64,000 nucleotides of DNA from Xanthobacteraceae bacterium (GCA_024508855.1 JANINJ010000042.1:62001-126000), one strand, 5' to 3'. Shown: positions 44,043 to 53,739, counted from the stretch's first letter. Notes: generated by a model from the sequence alone, not told the origin. Translations and numbers: made by a program.

Positions 44043-45179
44043 TCAGTGGCCGCTGGCCCCGCCATCCGGCAGCTTGACCTTGAAGATCGCGAACGGGCCG
44101 GAGCGCGGCCGATTGTTCTTGAAGGCGACTTCCCACAGATGTGAATCGGCGATGTAGAGATAGCCGTCGTGGATGGCGAAGCCGTCGGCCCAGGACAGCT
44201 TGCCGGGATCGCTGACGAAGACCTTGGACTTGAATTTGCCGTTCGATAATTTCAGCGCCACCACCGTAGCGTTCTCAAGGTCGCCACCGTAAAGCGTGTC
44301 GTCCGGCCCCATGATGAGTCCGCCGGTCATTTCTGCGGTGCCGAGGAATTCGACCTTCCTGGCGAGATCGGCTTCCGACAATTTCGCGTCGCGCAATGCC
44401 GCCGTCGGCACGCGCCAGTAATTATGATCGGTCAGCGGCCGGTAATACAGCCATCGTCCGTCGGGCGACATGGCGATGCCGTCGGCATGGATCGTCGCGA
44501 CCGAACCATCCGGCCGCAGTGCCGGATCCTTGCCGATCATCAGATGCTCATTTGGATCGGCCAGTGTGGAGCGATCGCCCACCAGCACTTGCCGCGAGGC
44601 GCCGGTTTTCAGATTCAGCACGACAAGGCTGCCCTTGCTGCCGATGTTGGTCAGATAGGCGTAACCGTGATCAACATCGATCCGCAGATCGTTCAGCGAG
44701 TCCTTCGGCGAGACGACGCCCTTGAAGCCGTATTGCCGGATCACCTTGTTGGTCTTGAGATCGAATTCGACGAGCTTTGGCGGCAGCTTTTCCTGATCGA
44801 GTTTCGACAGCGAGCAGTCGAGCGCCCAGAGATGATCCGCCTTGTCGACCCAGAGCGCCTGCACGGAAATCCATTCCGGCTTGCCGTTCGGCTCATCGGT
44901 GAACGTATTCCATTGTTCGTCTGGATAGGGTTTGACGTCGCCGCTTTTCGGATCGACTTCCACCATGCTGTATTTTGAGCGGACGTTGCCTGAGGGCGCC
45001 GTGGCAAAGATGCGGCCTGTCTTCGAGACCGCCAATCCCACGAGGTGGAAATCGTCGCCGAACGTTTTGACCGTCTGAAGCGGCGGTCCGATCTGGCCTT
45101 GATCGGCCGCATACGCAGTTGAACTCGCGCCGAGCAACAACGTGGCAATGATCGCGGTTCGTTTGAATGCTGATGTCAT
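44043..45179 (-). CDS. Secreted MRJP/yellow-family-like beta-propeller protein
   Basis: A 378-residue exported protein with a signal peptide (TAIIATLLLGASSTAYA). It resembles the bacterial major royal jelly protein/yellow and SMP-30-like six-bladed propellers: FHLVGLAVSKTGRIFATAP, PEWISVQALWVDKADHLWALD, DGIAMSPDGRWLYYRPLT and the terminal SWADGFAIHDGYLYIADSHLWEVAF. Such proteins may bind or isomerise small molecules; the substrate is unknown. It precedes the divergent FMN riboswitch-ribH locus. Confidence 0.85.
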   Translation of the reverse strand: MTSAFKRTAIIATLLLGASSTAYAADQGQIGPPLQTVKTFGDDFHLVGLAVSKTGRIFATAPSGNVRSKYSMVEVDPKSGDVKPYPDEQWNTFTDEPNGKPEWISVQALWVDKADHLWALDCSLSKLDQEKLPPKLVEFDLKTNKVIRQYGFKGVVSPKDSLNDLRIDVDHGYAYLTNIGSKGSLVVLNLKTGASRQVLVGDRSTLADPNEHLMIGKDPALRPDGSVATIHADGIAMSPDGRWLYYRPLTDHNYWRVPTAALRDAKLSEADLARKVEFLGTAEMTGGLIMGPDDTLYGGDLENATVVALKLSNGKFKSKVFVSDPGKLSWADGFAIHDGYLYIADSHLWEVAFKNNRPRSGPFAIFKVKLPDGGASGH

Positions 45180-45546
45180 GAGGGCCTGCCGGGTGAGGGG
45201 ATGGTGGTGGGCGGCATGAAAGCCAACCCATTCAACGCCGTGCTATGCGTGCAGTTCCGGACACGTCTTCGCGAGCGGACTTGCTGCGGCCGATGCACTT
45301 CGGCATACTTCGAGCGCCGTCCATTCCGGGCGGTGAGTTCTCAGGGCGGGGTGAAAGTCCCCACCGGCGGTAAGGTGAAAGCCAAGCCCGCGAGCGCCTT
45401 CTTCTCCCGAAGAAGGGTCAGCAGATTCGGTGTGATTCCGAAGCCGACGGTTAAAGTCCGGATGAAAGAGAACGGGTCACGAAGGCGGCGCTCGCGCGCG
45501 GCCGGCGTTCCGTATGCCCTGATTCTGGTCCTTAACGAGGAAAGCC
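45180..45546. other. Leader of ribH with FMN riboswitch
   Basis: The gap between the divergent secreted-protein gene and ribH. The first 155 bases must hold both promoters; the rest is the FMN aptamer and its expression platform, with GAGGAAAG before the ribH ATG. Confidence 0.8.
45337..45473 (+). ncRNA. FMN riboswitch (RFN element)
   Basis: A complete FMN aptamer. P1 is GTTCTC at the 5' end with GAGAAC at the 3' end. Conserved segments AGGGCGGGGTGAAAGTCCCC, ACCGGCGGTAA, AGCCCGCGAGCG, CAGATTCGGTGTGATTCCGA, AGCCGACGGTTAAAGTC and GGATGAAAGAGAAC are in order. The variable stem is GCCTTCTTCTCCCGAAGAAGG-like (P5 insert). It lies about 70 bases before ribH, so FMN binding should reduce ribH expression, most likely at translation since no T-run terminator is visible between them. 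Confidence 0.98.
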
Positions 45547-46113
45547 ATGAATCAGATGTTGTCAGACTCCCTTTCGACAGACACCACCACCGAAGATGCG
45601 ACCAGGTTGCCGGATCGTCCCACGACCGAGCCCGAGCGCTTCGTCAAGCCGCAACGCGTCGCGTTCGTGCAGTCGTCCTGGCATCGCGATATCGTCGCGG
45701 AATGCCGTATCGCGTTCCTCCAGGAGATCGAGGTGCGCGGCATCGCGCCGGCGCATGTCGATCTGTTCGAGGTGCCGGGCGCGTTCGAGATTCCGCTGCA
45801 TGCGCAGCTGCTCGCGAAGACGCGCCGCTATACCGCGATCGTCGCTGCCGGTCTTGTTGTGGACGGCGGCATCTACCGGCACGACTTTGTTGCCGGCACG
45901 GTCATCAATGCGCTGATGGACGTGCAACTGCGTACCGAAGTGCCGGTGTTCTCCGCGGTGCTGACGCCGCAGCAATTCCACGAACACGCAACGCACTTCG
46001 AGTTCTTCCGCAAGCATTTTGCGATCAAGGGCATCGAGGTCGCGGAAGCCTGCGCCAACACACTGCACGCGCTCGAACGGCTGGGCAGTCAGGTGGCGGC
46101 AGGGATGGTGTGA
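45547..46113 (+). CDS. ribH: 6,7-dimethyl-8-ribityllumazine synthase, type II
   Basis: Lumazine synthase condenses 5-amino-6-ribitylaminouracil with 3,4-dihydroxybutanone phosphate. At 188 residues with VDLFEVPGAFEIPLHAQLL, VVDGGIYRHDFVAGTVINALMD and SAVLTPQQFHEHATHFEFF it is the type II (RibH2) form known from Brucella and Mesorhizobium, which is decameric. A disordered N-terminus of about 35 residues precedes the fold. It is preceded by an FMN riboswitch, as for Brucella ribH2, and stands away from other rib genes. Confidence 0.96.
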   Translation: MNQMLSDSLSTDTTTEDATRLPDRPTTEPERFVKPQRVAFVQSSWHRDIVAECRIAFLQEIEVRGIAPAHVDLFEVPGAFEIPLHAQLLAKTRRYTAIVAAGLVVDGGIYRHDFVAGTVINALMDVQLRTEVPVFSAVLTPQQFHEHATHFEFFRKHFAIKGIEVAEACANTLHALERLGSQVAAGMV

Positions 46114-46121
46114 GGCCGCTT

Positions 46122-46210
46122 CGTCATGGCCGGGCTTGTCCCGGCCATCCACGTCTTTCTTGCTGCGATGCTATTAAGACGTGGATGGCCGGAATAAATC
46201 CGGCCATCCG
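46122..46210. repeat. Interspersed palindromic element, family B, copy 3
   Basis: Nearly identical to the copy at 6.0 kb over the left arm and centre. The right end has GGCCATCCGAG where copy 1 has GGCCATGACGAG, so the terminal ATGACG complement is damaged. Confidence 0.85.
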
Positions 46211-46284
46211 AGCTAACACATTGCCTCAGGCCTGATTTTTGAATCAGACTTCCAGAATCATATCGTCGCGTCAGTCTGGATTGT

Positions 46285-47238
46285 TTAGTCGAACAGGCTC
46301 GAGACCGATTCTTCGGACGCGGTGCGATTGATGGCTTCGCCAATCAGCGTGGAGATCGACAGCACGCGGATGTTCTTCGCGGCGTTGATCGCCTCGGTCG
46401 GCTGGATTGAGTCGGTGATGACCAGCTCTTTCAGCCGCGAACCGGTGATGCGCGCGGTGGCGCCGCCGGACAGCACGCCGTGGGTGATGTAGGCGTAGAC
46501 TTCCTTGGCGCCGTTGGCGAGCAGCGCATCGGCCGCGTTGACCAGCGTGCCGCCGGAATCGACGATGTCGTCGATCAGGATGCAGGTGTAACCCGCGACG
46601 TCGCCGATCACATTCATCACTTCGGATTCACCGGCGCGTTCGCGGCGCTTGTCGATGATCGCCAGCGGCGCATTGATGCGTTTGGCAAGGCCGCGCGCAC
46701 GTACCACGCCGCCAACGTCCGGCGATACCACCATCACGTTGCCGAGGTCGAACCGCTCCTTGATGTCGCGAACCATCACTGGCGAGGCATAGAGATTGTC
46801 GGTCGGGATATCGAAGAAGCCCTGAATCTGCCCGGCATGTAGGTCGAGCGTCAGCACGCGGTCGGCTCCCGCATGGGTAATGAGATTGGCCACCAACTTG
46901 GCTGAGATCGGCGAGCGTGAGCCGACCCTGCGGTCCTGCCGGGCATAGCCGAAATAGGGCATCACCGCGGTGATCCGGCGCGCCGAGGAGCGGCGCAGCG
47001 CATCGGTGATGATCAAAAGCTCCATCAAATGGTCGTTCGCCGGATAGGACGTCGACTGGATCACGAACACGTCCGAGCCGCGCACGTTCTCGAGCACTTC
47101 GACGAAGATTTCATTGTCGGCGAAGCGCCGTACGCTGGCCTTGGTTAACGACAGCCCGAGCACCTTGGCGATTTCTTTGGCGAGCGCCGGGTTGGAATTG
47201 CCTGAAACCAGCTTGACCGAGCCGTTCTTGGCCGACAT
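46285..47238 (-). CDS. prs: Ribose-phosphate pyrophosphokinase
   Basis: PRPP synthetase transfers pyrophosphate from ATP to ribose 5-phosphate, supplying nucleotide, histidine and tryptophan synthesis. The 317-residue enzyme has the N-terminal [34 protein letters not shown] with active-site Arg/His, and the PRPP loop [13 protein letters not shown] (here [13 protein letters not shown]). GGAGGG upstream supports this start; two upstream ATGs exist in frame and are less likely. Confidence 0.97.
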   Translation of the reverse strand: MSAKNGSVKLVSGNSNPALAKEIAKVLGLSLTKASVRRFADNEIFVEVLENVRGSDVFVIQSTSYPANDHLMELLIITDALRRSSARRITAVMPYFGYARQDRRVGSRSPISAKLVANLITHAGADRVLTLDLHAGQIQGFFDIPTDNLYASPVMVRDIKERFDLGNVMVVSPDVGGVVRARGLAKRINAPLAIIDKRRERAGESEVMNVIGDVAGYTCILIDDIVDSGGTLVNAADALLANGAKEVYAYITHGVLSGGATARITGSRLKELVITDSIQPTEAINAAKNIRVLSISTLIGEAINRTASEESVSSLFD

Positions 47239-47402
47239 CTGCGCTTGCCCTCCGGCTTTGGGGGAAACAACGTTGAGCATATCAATGACCACGGAAAGGG
47301 CTCATTTGGACGAGCGAGGTGATATCAAGGAGCCAATGGCGCTGGCAACCCGTCGCCGTTGCTTTTCCGGGGGTGAATCGCAATTTGCCGGGAAATAACC
47401 CG

Positions 47403-48008
47403 TTACCGGGCGGCGTAGCCCAGGGCATTGGCCTGATTGGCCGGCAGCCCGCCGTCGGCGCTTGCAACCGCGGGTCCATCCGCTGCGGGCGGCGCAGAAG
47501 GCGCTGCCGGCGCCGTTTCGGCCGGGGCGCCGCCATTGATGGCGTTGTTGAGCCCGGTCAGCCCGGCCTGCGCGATGCGCCGGAGCACGACATCGTCGGC
47601 GGCAGCCCAGGCGTCGCGGCCGTGGGAGGTGGCAGGCTCTTCGCCGCTCAGGCGCAGGGCACGCTGATGTTCGCGGTCATAAACGTCCCAGACCCATGCG
47701 ATCGAGGTGCGGCCGCGCTGCACCTGCGCCGCGAGATAGCTGCGGATGTGGAAGGCGGCCGGGGCCTCGCGGCTCACCACCGAGACGTTGCGCAGCTTGG
47801 CTTCGCTGTCGAGCAGCCCGACCATGCGGTCGAATACCTGCGGCGGCGGCCCGTCGATGGATTCGAAGGCGATCGTCGCGCCGGAGCCGGAAACGCTGGC
47901 GGTCGGTCCCTGGCCGCCGTCGCTGACGCATCCGGCGAGCACGCAAGCCAGCGCCAGCGCGGAAGCGCGCAATACGGTCCGATAGCCCGGAATGCGGTGA
48001 TGTCGCAT
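47403..48008 (-). CDS. Hypothetical lipoprotein
   Basis: A 201-residue putative lipoprotein: signal peptide ending LACVLAGC, with C as the lipidated residue. The mature part has an ordered domain (residues 45-130, FESIDGPPPQVFDRMVGLLDSEAKLRNV ... YLAAQVQRGRTSIAWVWDVYD) and a disordered Ala/Pro/Gly-rich tail. No family is recognised. AGGATAT precedes the ATG. Its neighbours do not suggest a function. Confidence 0.8.
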   Translation of the reverse strand: MRHHRIPGYRTVLRASALALACVLAGCVSDGGQGPTASVSGSGATIAFESIDGPPPQVFDRMVGLLDSEAKLRNVSVVSREAPAAFHIRSYLAAQVQRGRTSIAWVWDVYDREHQRALRLSGEEPATSHGRDAWAAADDVVLRRIAQAGLTGLNNAINGGAPAETAPAAPSAPPAADGPAVASADGGLPANQANALGYAAR

Positions 48009-48183
48009 CGATATCCTGATCGCCTCGCATCGCCGGACGGATCTTTGCCCGTCCCAGCCTGCCATCAATCGATATCGTTAAAATCCATTAACGTCTAGGG
48101 CAGGGTGGTCCGCTCCGCCGCGCAGGATGACCAAAACGGTGAAATCCGGCGTGCAATTTCATTCAAATCGGAGCATCGCCCCG

Positions 48184-48954
48184 TCAGTCGTTTGCGAGGG
48201 CGATGGCGTGAATGTGCCGGCCATAATCCGGTTCGTTGCGGTGAACCGAGCGCCGATAGCTGAAGAAGCGCGGATCGGAATAGGTGTCGTCGCCGAGATC
48301 GTCGATCATCAGGAGTCCCGCCTGCTCGAGCCGCGCACGGATGAAGCCCGCGAGATCGAACATCGAGTGCCCGTCACGCTGCGAGGCGACGAAGAATCTC
48401 GCGTAGCCGGGATCGGCGGCAGTGAATCGCTCGACGAATTCGGCACCCACCTCGTAGCTGCGCTGGCGGATCAGCGGGCCGATCGCGGCGACGATATGCT
48501 TGCGGTCGGCGCCAAGCTTTTCCATCGCAGCGACGGTCGATTCCAGCACGCCGGTGAGTGCGCCTTTCCAGCCGGCATGAGCTGCGCCAATTACCTGCGC
48601 ATCCGGATCGGCAAACAGCACCGGTCCACAATCGGCCGTGGTGATGCCGATGGCGAGATCGGGCGTTCGTGTCACGATGGCGTCGGCGTGCGGACGCGCG
48701 GCATTGTCCCATGGCCCGGTCGCAGTTGCGGCATCCGGCGAATGAATCTGGAACGCGGTGAGGAAATGCGTCGGCGCAACGCCGAGCGCCGTTGCCATCC
48801 GGGTGCGATTTTCAACAACATGCGCGGCGTCGTCTTTCGAGCCGATGCCGCCGTTGAGGCTGTCATAGATGCCCTGCGAGACACCGCCGTCGCGTGTGAA
48901 GAAGGCGTGGCGCAATCCGGGAATCGCCGCAAGCAGGGGAGATTCGAGCATCAT
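48184..48954 (-). CDS. pgeF: Purine nucleoside phosphorylase / laccase-domain protein (YfiH-PgeF type)
   Basis: A 256-residue multicopper-oxidase-like fold protein now known in this family as a peptidoglycan editing factor and purine nucleoside phosphorylase. Zn/Cu-binding residues are in FQIHSPD, TTADCGPVLF and AAHAGWKG. It overlaps the end of midA by ATGA. The lgt-midA-pgeF order is common in Alphaproteobacteria. Two adjacent ATGs begin the frame; the overlap and RBS do not separate them. Confidence 0.92.
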   Translation of the reverse strand: MMLESPLLAAIPGLRHAFFTRDGGVSQGIYDSLNGGIGSKDDAAHVVENRTRMATALGVAPTHFLTAFQIHSPDAATATGPWDNAARPHADAIVTRTPDLAIGITTADCGPVLFADPDAQVIGAAHAGWKGALTGVLESTVAAMEKLGADRKHIVAAIGPLIRQRSYEVGAEFVERFTAADPGYARFFVASQRDGHSMFDLAGFIRARLEQAGLLMIDDLGDDTYSDPRFFSYRRSVHRNEPDYGRHIHAIALAND

Positions 48955-50078
48955 GACGGATCGGCTCCTTCGTCCTCGGGCATGTCGCCGAATCCGACGA
49001 GTGCTGTCAGTGATGGATCGGAGATCGCCAGCACCTTGAACATCGAGCCCATGCCGCCGCGGCCGCCGCCGATCAGGCGGTTCTTGGCGACCTCGATGCC
49101 TTGCGCGACTTGCTCGCTGGCCTTGGCCATCAGCGAATTGGCGCGAGCCTCGATGCCGAGCCGCTGCAGGAATTCACCCTGGGTCACCGGGCCATGCACC
49201 CGCGCGCCGACGTTGTCCGCAGCGCGCGCCAGCGCCTGGAAATCGACATGCGCGGTAACGTCGGCTTGGCCGGGATTCTTCAGCGGATCGGCGAAGCTGT
49301 GCCGGGCGATGGCCTGTAGCGTGTCGCCTGCGTCGCTGCGCACATGGCCGTAGTCGATGAGCAGCGCTGCGCCGCGGGTGTCGCGAATGCGGGTGGCGAG
49401 CTGCATGATCTCGGCGTCCGGTCGCCATTCGTAAATCGCGCCGACCGGTGCGGCACGCACCAGCGGCGGCAGCAGCACGTCGAAGCGTGGCGTCGGGTCC
49501 GGCGCGAAGCCGAATACGAGATTGCCGTCGCCGTCGAGCTCGACGGTGCGTTCGTGCCAACCGGTCTCGCGCTTGACCATCTGATGGATCGGCAGCACGT
49601 CGATATATTCGTTGGCGAGGACGATCGACGGACCGCGCGGAACGTCGTCGATGCTGTTGTGCCAGCGGACATTGTCGATGCCCGCCAGTGCTTCCTGCTG
49701 CCGGTGGCGCAGCACTGGATTGATCTCGACCAGATGGATGCTGAGCGCGTGATAGAGCGGCGGCAGCACGCGCAATGCGCGCAGCGCGTCGGCCATCATG
49801 GTGCCGCGGCCGGGGCCGAGTTCGATCAGGTGTACGTCCTCCGGCGAGCCCATGTCGCGCCACACGGATGCGGCCCAGAGCCCGAGCAGTTCGCCGAACA
49901 TCTGGCTGACTTCCGGCGAGGTGGTGAAGTCGCCCTCGCGGCCGAGCGGATCGCGTGAGACGTAATAGCCGTAATCGGGATGCGACAGGCACAGATGCAT
50001 ATAGCGCCACACCGGCATCGGTCCGGCGGAGCGGATCAGCCGGACGATCTCATGTTGTAGTGGCGAGGGTTCGGTCAC
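48951..50078 (-). CDS. SAM-dependent protein arginine methyltransferase (MidA/NDUFAF7 family)
   Basis: A 375-residue methyltransferase of the NDUFAF7/MidA family, whose mitochondrial member dimethylates an Arg of complex I. Recognisable are [32 protein letters not shown] and the SAM loop [18 protein letters not shown], then [10 protein letters not shown]. It starts at GTG overlapping the lgt stop as GTGA. It lies between lgt and pgeF; the complex I role is by family analogy. Confidence 0.92.
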   Translation of the reverse strand: MTEPSPLQHEIVRLIRSAGPMPVWRYMHLCLSHPDYGYYVSRDPLGREGDFTTSPEVSQMFGELLGLWAASVWRDMGSPEDVHLIELGPGRGTMMADALRALRVLPPLYHALSIHLVEINPVLRHRQQEALAGIDNVRWHNSIDDVPRGPSIVLANEYIDVLPIHQMVKRETGWHERTVELDGDGNLVFGFAPDPTPRFDVLLPPLVRAAPVGAIYEWRPDAEIMQLATRIRDTRGAALLIDYGHVRSDAGDTLQAIARHSFADPLKNPGQADVTAHVDFQALARAADNVGARVHGPVTQGEFLQRLGIEARANSLMAKASEQVAQGIEVAKNRLIGGGRGGMGSMFKVLAISDPSLTALVGFGDMPEDEGADPS

Positions 50079-50941
50079 GGCGCGTCCGGTGTCGGGCTCG
50101 GGGTTGAGGCCTTGTCTTGCGACAATGGCTTGCGGCGCAACACCACCACAATGATGGCGATGCCGGCAAGCACCATCGGCACCGACAGCAGCATGCCCAT
50201 GGTCAGCCCGCCCCACAGGAAGCCGAGTTGGGGATCCGGCTCGCGGAAGAATTCGCCGGTGATGCGCGCCAGTCCGTACAGCGTGATGAAGCTGCCGAGG
50301 ATCAGGCCGGGCCGCTTCAGCGCGCCGGCGCGGATCATCAGCGCGAGGATGACGAACAGCGCGAGGCCTTCGAGGCCGGCTTCATAGAGTTGGCTGGGAT
50401 GGCGCGGCAGCGGGCCGCCGTTCGGAAATACCATGGCCCAGGGCAGGCTGGGATCGGCCGGCCGGCCCCACAACTCGCTGTTGATGAAATTGGCGATGCG
50501 GCCGAGAAATAGACCGACCGGTCCCACCGCGCAGGTGATGTCGCCCAGCGACAACACCGAGATGTTGCGCTTCCAGCAGAACAGCATCACCGCGGCGACG
50601 CAGCCCATGAAACCGCCATGGAACGACATGCCGCCTTTCCACAGTTCGAATATTTCTGCCGGGTGGCTGATGAAGAAATCGAGGTTGTAGAACAGCACGT
50701 AGCCGGTGCGGCCGCCGAGAATGATGCCGAGCGTCACCCAGAGGATGAAGTCGTCCAGTTGCAGCAGCGTGATCGGCGATTGGCCGCCCCACAACGCGGG
50801 ACGACGAATGACTGCGCGGGCATAGATCCAGCCGAACACAATGCCGCAGATGTAAGCCAGCGCGTACCAGCGGATCGCGAACGGCCCGATGGAGATGGCC
50901 ACCGGGTCGAAGACGGGGAAAGCGATGGCGAGAAATGGCAT
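50075..50941 (-). CDS. lgt: Prolipoprotein diacylglyceryl transferase
   Basis: Lgt transfers diacylglycerol from phosphatidylglycerol to the lipobox Cys, the step before LspA cleavage. At 288 residues it has seven transmembrane segments and the signature [15 protein letters not shown], plus the invariant Arg/His region [11 protein letters not shown]. It starts the lgt-midA-pgeF operon on the minus strand. Confidence 0.97.
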   Translation of the reverse strand: MPFLAIAFPVFDPVAISIGPFAIRWYALAYICGIVFGWIYARAVIRRPALWGGQSPITLLQLDDFILWVTLGIILGGRTGYVLFYNLDFFISHPAEIFELWKGGMSFHGGFMGCVAAVMLFCWKRNISVLSLGDITCAVGPVGLFLGRIANFINSELWGRPADPSLPWAMVFPNGGPLPRHPSQLYEAGLEGLALFVILALMIRAGALKRPGLILGSFITLYGLARITGEFFREPDPQLGFLWGGLTMGMLLSVPMVLAGIAIIVVVLRRKPLSQDKASTPSPTPDAP

Positions 50942-50950
50942 CGTGGTCGA

Positions 50951-51691
50951 TTACGACTGCAGGTGGCGACGGAAAAGCGCGTGCAGCCGTTCCCAATGCT
51001 GCTCGGCCGCCGCCTTGTCGTATACCGGCCGCTTCGGAAACGCGAAGCCGTGATGCGCGCCAGGATAGAGTTCGACTTCGGCATTGACGCCATCGGTCTT
51101 GAGCGCCTGACGCAGCGGCTCGATCATCTCCAGCGGCGCCCAGCGATCGAATTCGGCGCAGGCGAAGTAAAGCTCGGCCTTGGCCTTGCGCGCGACTACA
51201 TGCGGGCTGTCCGGCTTGTCGGTCATCAGATGGGTGCCGTAGAGCGACGCGGCAGCGACGACGCGATCGGGAAAATTTGCGGCCGCGTTGATCGAATATT
51301 GTCCGCTCATGCAGTAACCCATGCAGCCGATCGGGCCCTTGCTCGCCGCCGGTTGGGTGGCGACGAAATCCAGCAGTGCCTTTGTATCCTGCATCACCAG
51401 GGGAATGTTGAGCGAGTACATCAGCTCGAACATGCGCTTGCGCTCGGGCGCATCCTCTTCCGGCGGGACCGGGCCGATCTCCATGACGCCGGAGCGATAG
51501 TACATGTTCGGCAGCACCACATAATATCCCGCGGTCGCGAGACGCCGCGCCATGTCGCGCAATTCCTCGCGGATGCCGGGGGCATCCATGAAGAAAAGGA
51601 TGACGGGGTGGGGACCGCCGCGCTCCGGATGGGTGATGAAAGTGGTGACGTGACCGTCCCTGGTCGGAATCTCGATTTGCTGGTCGATCAT
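50951..51691 (-). CDS. Dienelactone hydrolase-family protein
   Basis: A 246-residue alpha/beta hydrolase. The nucleophile sits in GCMGYCMSG as Cys, as in carboxymethylenebutenolidase, and the catalytic His in PGAHHGFAFP. The likely acid is in CAEFDRWAP. The family hydrolyses dienelactones in chlorocatechol breakdown, but many members are broad esterases and no catechol gene is nearby. It lies next to lgt; co-transcription with lgt is possible. Confidence 0.88.
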   Translation of the reverse strand: MIDQQIEIPTRDGHVTTFITHPERGGPHPVILFFMDAPGIREELRDMARRLATAGYYVVLPNMYYRSGVMEIGPVPPEEDAPERKRMFELMYSLNIPLVMQDTKALLDFVATQPAASKGPIGCMGYCMSGQYSINAAANFPDRVVAAASLYGTHLMTDKPDSPHVVARKAKAELYFACAEFDRWAPLEMIEPLRQALKTDGVNAEVELYPGAHHGFAFPKRPVYDKAAAEQHWERLHALFRRHLQS

Positions 51692-51874
51692 GGAGCGTTT
51701 CTTTTCATGGCAGACCGACGGATTCGGTTGCTTTGTTGGTGTTACGATTACAAGGAAACCGGACCATGACAAGGCGCTGACGGATCACGAGACGCTGCGC
51801 CGCTCTTGCAGCGGGCGATACGGATTGCCATTGTCTGATGAAAGAACGACCCATATGCGGCCGGAGAGAGTGAG

Positions 51875-52147
51875 ATGACCCAGACCAACAATCGTTTTTT
51901 CGACGAGATCGGCCGTTTGATGAATGACGCGGCCGGTGCGGCGCAGGGCGTCAAGCGCGAGGTCGATGCCGTGGTGCGCAACCAGGCCGAGCGCATCCTG
52001 CGCGACCTCGATATCGTGAAGCGCGAGGAGTTCGAGGCCGTCAAGGACATGGCGCGGCTGGCGCGCGAGGAAAACGAGGCGCTGAAGGCGCGGATCGCGG
52101 CGCTGGAGGCGAAACTCGGCACCGTCGCGCCGGATTCGGCGCACTGA
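51875..52147 (+). CDS. ubiK: UbiK-family accessory factor (BMFP domain)
   Basis: A 90-residue amphipathic coiled-coil protein (membrane fusogenic/BMFP family). N-terminal FFDEIGRLMNDAAGAAQGVKREVDA is followed by a long C-terminal coiled coil, REENEALKARIAALEAKLGTV. In enterobacteria UbiK assists aerobic ubiquinone biosynthesis; role here by family. GGAGAGAGTG precedes the start. Confidence 0.9.
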   Translation: MTQTNNRFFDEIGRLMNDAAGAAQGVKREVDAVVRNQAERILRDLDIVKREEFEAVKDMARLAREENEALKARIAALEAKLGTVAPDSAH

Positions 52148-52294
52148 GGCCGGCGGCTGAAGGCCTGCCGGTCAAATCCGGGTCTGGACCATAAAAATCC
52201 ACCCATTTCCTTGTGTTTCGGGGCCTTTGAGGCTAAAAGCCCCCGCATGTCCGCGGCCCCCGCACCCCTGGAGGCTCGCTGCGGCATGAAAATG

Positions 52295-52320
52295 GGCCGC
52301 TCAGCGGCCTTTAACTTTTA
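52295..52320 (+). terminator. Hairpin in the rplY leader
   Basis: GGCCGCT pairs with AGCGGCC around one C, followed by TTTAACTTTT. It could terminate ubiK or attenuate rplY; being 20 bases before rplY's start, the second seems equally possible. Confidence 0.45.
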
Positions 52321-52339
52321 GAAAACAAGGATTTATACG

Positions 52340-53050
52340 ATGGCGACCGTCAAGGAATTGAAGGCGACCGCTCGTCCGAAGGTCGGCAAGGGGGCCGCTC
52401 GGGCTGAACGTCGCGCTGGCCGGGTTCCGGCAGTGATCTATGGCAACAACCAGCCCCCGCTGAGCATCGCGCTCGATGATGCCGAACTGCGCCTGCGCAT
52501 CCAGGCCGGCCGGTTCCTCACCACGATCCATGACATCGATCTGGACGGCAAGAAGCACCGCGTGATTCCGCGCGACTTCTCGCTCGACCCGGTGAAGGAT
52601 TTTCCGCTGCATGTGGATTTCCTGCGTCTCGGTGAAGGCTCCAAGATCCGCGTCAGCATTCCGCTGCACGTGCTGAACGCTGAAATCGCGCCAGGCGTGA
52701 AGCGTGGCGGTACGGTCAACATCGTCACCCACGCGATCGACCTCGAAGTGCCGGCGGACAACATCCCGCAATATCTCGAGGCCGATGTCGGCAAGCTGGA
52801 AATGAACGGCTCGCTGCACATCACCGACATCAAGCTGCCGGCGAACGCGAAGCTGATCACGCGCGACGATGCGACGCTCGTCACCATCGTTCCGCCGTCG
52901 GGTTACGCCGAAGAGCAGAAGGCCGCCGCTTCGGCTGCTGCCGGTGGCGCTGCCGCTGCTCCCGCCGCAGGTGCTGCTGCTCCGGCCGCAGGCGCCGCTG
53001 CTCCCGCCGCTGGCGCGAAGGCGCCGGCCGGCGGCGACAAGAAGAAGTAA
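52340..53050 (+). CDS. rplY: 50S ribosomal protein L25 (Ctc form)
   Basis: Long-form bL25 (general stress protein Ctc type) that binds 5S rRNA. The 236-residue protein has the N-terminal L25 fold (residues 1-95, TARPKVGKGAARAERRAGRVPAVIYG) and the TL5/Ctc C-terminal domain (residues 100-195). It then has an unusual Ala/Pro/Gly tail of tandem APAAGA-like repeats ending GGDKKK. It precedes pth and ychF, the usual arrangement. Confidence 0.96.
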   Translation: MATVKELKATARPKVGKGAARAERRAGRVPAVIYGNNQPPLSIALDDAELRLRIQAGRFLTTIHDIDLDGKKHRVIPRDFSLDPVKDFPLHVDFLRLGEGSKIRVSIPLHVLNAEIAPGVKRGGTVNIVTHAIDLEVPADNIPQYLEADVGKLEMNGSLHITDIKLPANAKLITRDDATLVTIVPPSGYAEEQKAAASAAAGGAAAAPAAGAAAPAAGAAAPAAGAKAPAGGDKKK

Positions 53051-53074
53051 CACAAGCCGCGGGAATCCCGCGTC

Positions 53075-53695
53075 ATGCGGCTCTTTGTTGGACTCGGCAA
53101 TCCTGGCTCGAAGTATCAGGGCAACCGGCACAACATCGGGTTCATTGCACTGGATGTGATGGCACGGCGTCACGGTTTCGCACCGTGGCGCCGTCGCTTT
53201 CAGGGCGAGACGTCGGAAGGCACGCTCGACGGCGAGCGCGTCGTGCTGCTCAAGCCGATGACCTACATGAACGAGTCGGGGCGCGCCGTCGGCGAGGCGA
53301 TGCATTTCTTCAAGCTGACGCTCGGCGACCTCAGCGTGTTTCACGACGAGCTCGAACTGCCTCCCGCCAAAATTCGCGTGAAGGTTGGCGGCGGCATCGC
53401 CGGGCACAACGGACTGCGCTCGATCTCGGCGCATGCCGGCAACGACTATCGCCGCGTGCGGATTGGTATCGGCCATCCGGGCGTGAAGGAGTTGGTGCAC
53501 GGCTACGTGCTGAACGATTTCGCCAAGGCGGAGCGCCCGCGGTTCGAGACGCTGTGCGACGTCGTTGCGGACAACGCCGCGCTGCTCGCGGCCGGCAAGG
53601 ATTCGACGTTCCAGAACAAGGTGCATCTCGGGATGCAGGCCAAGGGGTTCGGAACGGAAAAGGATGAGGGCGGCGGCAACGGCGCCAAAACGTAA
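53075..53695 (+). CDS. pth: Peptidyl-tRNA hydrolase
   Basis: Pth releases tRNA from peptidyl-tRNAs that drop off ribosomes. The 206-residue enzyme has the N-terminal [18 protein letters not shown] with catalytic H19, [16 protein letters not shown], and [18 protein letters not shown] with conserved Asn and Asp residues. The last 18 residues are a polar tail. It is the second gene of rplY-pth-ychF. Confidence 0.97.
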   Translation: MRLFVGLGNPGSKYQGNRHNIGFIALDVMARRHGFAPWRRRFQGETSEGTLDGERVVLLKPMTYMNESGRAVGEAMHFFKLTLGDLSVFHDELELPPAKIRVKVGGGIAGHNGLRSISAHAGNDYRRVRIGIGHPGVKELVHGYVLNDFAKAERPRFETLCDVVADNAALLAAGKDSTFQNKVHLGMQAKGFGTEKDEGGGNGAKT

Positions 53696-53739
53696 CTCAG
53701 CCTGATCAATTCAGGCGCGACGACTATCGGACAGAAAAA

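Noticed and set aside
6003-46210. Interspersed palindromes as insertion sequences or CRISPR repeats
   Set aside because: They have no transposase gene, are short, and are not in arrays with uniform spacers; REP-like elements fit better.
52340-53050. A riboswitch or attenuator before rplY
   Set aside because: A small hairpin is present but there is no conserved aptamer or alternative pairing visible.
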